Shown here: positions 5,516 through 6,156 of the stretch, piece after piece
How positions within the stretch are numbered: position 1 is the stretch's first letter
Layout: every line of letters begins with the position of its first letter
Source: Actinomycetota bacterium
GTDB lineage: Bacteria; Actinomycetota; Actinomycetes; Actinomycetales; Cellulomonadaceae
Reading direction: 5' to 3'
DNA: 6,156 nt
Assembly (NCBI GenBank): GCA_018898235.1
Contig: JAHIJU010000102.1
Location: 1 to 6,156 of the forward strand
Notes under the pieces: generated by a model
What the model was told of the DNA's origin: nothing
Seen by the model: the letters and a program-made list of their open reading frames with translations, nothing else
Database searches by the model: none
Made by a program: the position numbers and the translations under genes

Positions 5516-6156
5516 ATGGCCATCGCGGCGCTGTACCTGCTCGCGGCGCTGGTCGGCGGGTTGCTGGCGGTGCTGCTGCGGCTGCCACCGCTGGTGGGCT
5601 TCCTCGCGGCCGGGTTCGCCCTGGGGGCCGGGGGAGCGCCGACGCTGCCGTACCTGCAGCCGGTCGCGGATCTGGGCGTCGTGCTGCTGCTGTTCGCCAT
5701 CGGGCTCAAGCTCGATGTGCGCACGCTGCTGCGGCGTGAGGTCTGGTTGACCACGATGGTGCACCTGGCGCTGAGCGTCGCGATCGCGCTGGGCTTCCTG
5801 GGGTTGCTGGTGGTGATCGGCTTCGGGTTCGTGGCCGACGAGTCGCTGGGCGCCCTCGCGCTGGTCGGCTTCGCGCTCTCGTTCTCCTCGACCGGCTTCG
5901 TCGTCAAGGTGCTCGACGACCGCTCCGACACCACCGCGCTGTACGGGCGGATCGCGGTCGGTGTGCTCGTCATGCAGGACGTGGCCGCCGTCGTCTTCCT
6001 GTCGCTGTCCAGCGGTGAACCGCCCAGCCCCTGGGCCCTGCTGCTGGTGCTGCTGCTCCCGGGCGCCTGGGTGCTGCACCGGATCTGGGACCGCGTGGGT
6101 CACGGTGAGCTGCAGGCACTGTTCGGCGTCGCCGTGGCCGTGGTGCTCGGCTACGG
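5516..6156 (+). CDS. Kef-type cation/proton antiporter, N-terminal part (partial)
   Basis: From ATG 5516 the frame is open to the window edge (213 complete codons), with GAGAGG five bases upstream of the start. The product is almost wholly hydrophobic, with closely packed membrane segments from residue 2 onward. Three family marks of the CPA2 (Kef/YbaL-like) exchangers are visible: PPLVGFLAAGFALG (24-37), DLGVVLLLFAIGLKLD (52-67), and the SFSSTGFVVKVLDD stretch (about 122-135) followed by YGRIAVGVLVMQDVAAV (about 143-159), where the conserved Gln-Asp pair lies. These proteins exchange K+ or Na+ for protons across the cytoplasmic membrane. The usual C-terminal half, often with a RCK/TrkA-N domain, lies outside the window. 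Codon use is very G/C-rich, unlike the radical SAM and protease genes, marking this as native chromosome. It has no evident link to the peptide operon. Confidence 0.88.
   Translation, partial: MAIAALYLLAALVGGLLAVLLRLPPLVGFLAAGFALGAGGAPTLPYLQPVADLGVVLLLFAIGLKLDVRTLLRREVWLTTMVHLALSVAIALGFLGLLVVIGFGFVADESLGALALVGFALSFSSTGFVVKVLDDRSDTTALYGRIAVGVLVMQDVAAVVFLSLSSGEPPSPWALLLVLLLPGAWVLHRIWDRVGHGELQALFGVAVAVVLGY

Noticed and set aside
5441..6103. A 220-codon minus-strand frame opposite the antiporter gene
   Set aside because: Gln/Arg/Glu/His-rich translation is the usual antisense pattern of Leu/Val/Ala-rich membrane protein genes in GC-rich DNA.
1..6156. tRNA, rRNA, CRISPR arrays, insertion sequences or long direct repeats
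   Set aside because: No cloverleaf-like stretch, repeat-spacer pattern, transposase motif or long repeat was found by eye on either strand.

Overview
The window looks like chromosomal DNA from a high-GC Gram-positive bacterium (Actinomycetota). Coding regions are strongly G/C-biased at third codon positions, GTG is used as a start codon, genes are coupled through 4-nt ATGA/GTGA overlaps, and purine-rich ribosome binding sites precede the starts. Genus cannot be read from the sequence. The flanks, especially from about 4830 onward, look richer in G+C than the stretch from about 470 to 2550, which suggests that the central genes were acquired.

Layout. Positions 1-257 hold the 3' end of an open frame with no recognised function. 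Positions 258-691 have no convincing gene. They hold a possible decayed frame, a palindrome near 474-500, a TTGACA element at 553, and a run of short inverted repeats at 600-675 just before the first cassette gene. Positions 692-4702 form one compact plus-strand operon of five genes: a 39-residue peptide (692-811), a radical SAM enzyme with extra C-terminal cysteines (870-1811), an M50-type membrane metalloprotease (1804-2568), an FtsX-like ABC permease (2565-3974) and an ABC ATPase (3971-4702). Positions 4658-5377 encode a SMI1/KNR4-like protein on the minus strand, whose last 45 nt overlap the end of the ATPase gene. A 138-bp gap separates it from a divergent Kef-type cation/proton antiporter that runs off the window at 6156.

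Main interpretation. The five-gene unit matches the logic of the Bacillus subtilis yydFGHIJ (epeXEPAB) epipeptide locus: precursor peptide, radical SAM epimerase, membrane protease, ABC exporter/immunity pair. The small peptide was found by reading the sequence upstream of the radical SAM gene. Its C-terminal part, DLGYFVTAGTIIHW, resembles YydF around DLWYFV, where the Val of YFV is one of the two residues YydG converts to the D-form. The proposed pathway is that the peptide is made, the radical SAM enzyme inverts Val31 and possibly Ile36 or Ile37, the M50 protease releases a C-terminal peptide of about 12 residues, and the ABC pair exports it or protects the producer. Three things differ from B. 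subtilis: the short core ending in Trp, the gene order permease then ATPase, and a large FtsX-type permease with about ten membrane segments. The assignment rests on motif reading and gene order, not on a database search.
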